Of a stretch of DNA of 5,832 nt, positions 4,621 to 5,832 are shown piece by piece (the first letter of the stretch is position 1; each line of letters opens with the position of its first letter). A model generated the notes under the pieces. The model was given only the letters and a program-made list of their open reading frames with translations. It did no database searches and had not been told where the DNA came from. The position numbers and the translations under genes are program-made. Source of the DNA: Mariprofundaceae bacterium (lineage in GTDB: Bacteria > Pseudomonadota > Zetaproteobacteria > Mariprofundales > Mariprofundaceae); assembly GCA_027035825.1 (NCBI GenBank), contig JALVTX010000220.1, positions 1-5,832 on the forward strand, read 5' to 3'.

Positions 4621-5448
4621 CTTCTGCTTGCGGCGGCGAATGATGTCGCGATTCGACGCCTTGTTCTTGTTGCGGGTCTTGTGGCCCTTGGTCGGCACGC
4701 CCCACGGCGTCACCGGGTGACGGCCGCCGGAGGTGCGGCCCTCGCCGCCGCCGTGCGGGTGATCCACCGGGTTCATCACCACGCCGCGCACGGTCGGGCG
4801 GATGCCCAGCCAACGCGAGCGCCCGGCCTTGCCCACCTTGCGGTTGGCGTGGTCGGCATTGCCCACCACGCCGATGGTCGCCATGCAGCGGGCATCCACG
4901 CGGCGGAACTCGCCGGACGGCATCTTCAGCACCGCGCGGCCGCCTTCCTTGCCCATGAGCTGGATGCCCATGCCGGCCGAGCGCGCCAGCTGACCGCCCT
5001 TGCCGGGCTTCAGCTCCACGTTGTGCACCATGGTGCCGACACGGATGTTGGCCAACGGCATCGCGTTGCCCGGCCGCATCTCGGCCTCCGGCCCGCTCAT
5101 CACCGTGTCACCCGGGCGCAGGCCCTGCGGCGCCAGGATGTAGCGCTTGTCGCCATTCACAAACACCACCAGCGCGATGTGCGCGGAACGGTTCGGATCG
5201 TACTCGATGCGCTCAACACGCCCCGGCACGCCGATGTTGTTGCGGCGGAAGTCCACCTTGCGGTACAGGCGCTTGTGCCCGCCGCCCTTGTGGCGGGTCG
5301 TGATGCGGCCGTGGTTGTTGCGGCCGGCCTTGCGCGTGATGCCTTTGACCAGGCTGCGCTCGGGCCGCCCGCGATACAGCTCGGGATCATACACGGCCAC
5401 GCGCCCGCGCGCACCGTTGGTGATGGGTTTGTAGACCTTCAGCGCCAT
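4618..5448 (-). CDS. rplB: 50S ribosomal protein L2
   Basis: L2 is one of the largest 50S proteins, required for subunit association, tRNA binding and peptidyl-transferase activity. The product is 276 residues (E. coli 273). The N-terminal RNA-binding OB domain covers about 35-125 and contains GRNNHGRITTRHKGGGHKR (42-60), YRKVDFRRN (62-70) and ERIEYDPNRSAHIALV (79-94); the SH3-like domain follows, with GTMVHNVELKPGKGGQLARS (138-157). The conserved C-terminal loop NPVDHPHGGGEG (226-237) contains H230, equivalent to the E. coli histidine (His229) close to the peptidyl-transferase centre. The tail GVPTKGHKTRNKNKASNRD (250-268) ends in RRRKQK. The ATG at 5448-5446 is only 1 nt after the rplW stop, and its Shine-Dalgarno GAAGAGG lies in the final rplW codons. 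Its TGA forms the start of the rpsS ribosome-binding site. Fully typical gene. Confidence 0.99.
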   Translation of the reverse strand: MALKVYKPITNGARGRVAVYDPELYRGRPERSLVKGITRKAGRNNHGRITTRHKGGGHKRLYRKVDFRRNNIGVPGRVERIEYDPNRSAHIALVVFVNGDKRYILAPQGLRPGDTVMSGPEAEMRPGNAMPLANIRVGTMVHNVELKPGKGGQLARSAGMGIQLMGKEGGRAVLKMPSGEFRRVDARCMATIGVVGNADHANRKVGKAGRSRWLGIRPTVRGVVMNPVDHPHGGGEGRTSGGRHPVTPWGVPTKGHKTRNKNKASNRDIIRRRKQK

Positions 5449-5449
5449 A

Positions 5450-5749
5450 TCAAGCCTCTTCCGTCACTTCCAGAGTCTGGCCTTCGGCCAGCTTCACCAC
5501 CGCCTTGCGGTAGCCCGCCCGGCGACCCTCGTGCAGGCCGCGGCGCTTGGGCTTGCCCGGCATGTTCATCACCCGCACGCTCTCCACCTTCACGTCGAAG
5601 ATGGCCTCCACCGCGCGCTTGATCTGCTGCTTGGTGGCGGCGCGATCCACGCGGAAGGTGTACTGGTTGTTCGCGCCCTGGGCGGCGTAGCTCTTCTCCG
5701 TCACCACCGGACGGCGAAGCACCTTGTAATCCTCGTATGTCGCGCTCAT
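5450..5749 (-). CDS. rplW: 50S ribosomal protein L23
   Basis: L23 sits at the exit of the peptide tunnel and is the main docking point for trigger factor and signal recognition particle. The product is 99 residues (usual 95-100). Markers are the N-terminal VLRRPVVTEKS (10-20) with E18, the position that in E. coli contacts trigger factor; YTFRVDRAATKQQIKRAVEAIF (30-51), the family core; then VKVESVRVMNMPGKPKRRG (53-71), and a C-terminal strand RKAVVKLAEGQTLEV (81-95). The tunnel-reaching loop is the segment around 64-80 (PGKPKRRGLHEGRRAGY). The ATG at 5749-5747 overlaps the rplD stop as ATGA. GGAGG (5764-5760) lies 10 nt upstream inside rplD, slightly far but strong. The gene leads directly into rplB with a 1-nt gap. 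Confidence 0.98.
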   Translation of the reverse strand: MSATYEDYKVLRRPVVTEKSYAAQGANNQYTFRVDRAATKQQIKRAVEAIFDVKVESVRVMNMPGKPKRRGLHEGRRAGYRKAVVKLAEGQTLEVTEEA

Positions 5750-5832
5750 GACAGGCGGGCCTCCAGTTTCTCGGCCGCGGCGCGCGTCAGCACCACGCGG
5801 TCGTACTTCAGCAGGTCGTGCAGGTTCATCTG
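5746..5832 (-). CDS. rplD: 50S ribosomal protein L4, partial (last 28 codons)
   Basis: Only the C-terminal 28 residues and the stop are in the window; they begin QMNLHDLLKYDRVVLTR and end EKLEARLS. This matches the L4 C-terminus, where an N-x-x-D-[IVL]-L segment is followed by a short strand (VVLT) and a final helix ending LEARL. L4 is a 23S rRNA-binding exit-tunnel protein and in gammaproteobacteria represses the S10 operon through its leader, which lies outside this window. The TGA (5748-5746) overlaps the rplW ATG. The identification rests on this short match plus position directly upstream of rplW, where rplD is expected in the S10 operon. The gene continues past the window edge; nothing indicates a true truncation. 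Confidence 0.93.
   Translation of the reverse strand, partial: QMNLHDLLKYDRVVLTRAAAEKLEARLS

Larger units (their letters stand above)
1..5832 (-). other. S10-spc ribosomal protein operon fragment (rplD to rplF)
   Basis: Fifteen ribosomal protein genes follow one another in the canonical order on one strand, with gaps between -4 and +36 nt, so they are probably co-transcribed from a promoter upstream of this window. No stem-loop followed by T-run was seen between genes, and no intergenic space is large enough for a conventional promoter. Genes expected upstream (rpsJ, rplC, start of rplD) and downstream (end of rplF, then commonly rplR, rpsE, rpmD, rplO) lie outside. There is no stretch over 300 bases without a gene. 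Confidence 0.93.

Noticed and set aside
4597..5622. Open frame of 341 codons on the plus strand
   Set aside because: Antisense to rplB and rplW with the same compositional bias; every base is already explained by well-conserved ribosomal proteins.
1..5832. Hidden mobile element, CRISPR array, RNA gene or novel system between the ribosomal genes
   Set aside because: Every gap is 36 nt or less, and the coding sequences are intact and conventional, leaving no room for such elements.

Overview
The window is a fragment of a bacterial ribosomal-protein gene cluster (the S10 operon joined to the spc operon), read entirely on the minus strand. In transcription order, from high to low coordinates, it holds: rplD (L4, last 28 codons only), rplW (L23), rplB (L2), rpsS (S19), rplV (L22), rpsC (S3), rplP (L16), rpmC (L29), rpsQ (S17), rplN (L14), rplX (L24), rplE (L5), rpsN (S14, zinc type), rpsH (S8) and rplF (L6, cut off at the window edge after 155 codons). 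The gene order is the textbook one. All 13 complete genes have intact frames and family-typical lengths.

The DNA is GC-rich, with G/C favoured at third codon positions, and shows no change of composition, insertion sequence, repeat array, RNA gene or foreign gene. S14 is the short 61-residue zinc form, and L24 carries a four-cysteine (CxxC...CxxC) ribbon; enterobacterial versions lack both features. Together with the wording of S3, S8 and L14, this argues against an enterobacterium. A high-GC bacterium from another phylum is more likely, possibly of the Planctomycetes-Verrucomicrobia type, but the phylum cannot be fixed by eye.

The genes are packed tightly. Three junctions are 4-nt ATGA overlaps (rplD/rplW, rplP/rpmC, rpmC/rpsQ), one has a 1-nt gap (rplW/rplB), and the largest gap is 36 nt (rplV/rpsC). 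At four junctions the stop codon of the upstream gene is part of, or runs directly into, the Shine-Dalgarno sequence of the next (rplB/rpsS, rplE/rpsN, rpsN/rpsH, rpsH/rplF), which fits translational coupling along one polycistronic mRNA. The rpsQ/rplN junction, where E. coli separates the S10 and spc operons, is only 15 nt here, so the two operons look merged. No terminator or promoter was recognised.

Functionally all products are ribosome parts. L4, L22, L23, L24 and L29 line or ring the peptide exit tunnel; L2, L14 and L16 sit near the peptidyl-transferase centre or the subunit bridge; L5 and L6 belong to the central protuberance and factor-binding side; S3, S14 and S19 are in the 30S head, and S8 and S17 in the 30S body. 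I found no sign of a novel system; the findings below are modest points about gene junctions, start sites and lineage markers.
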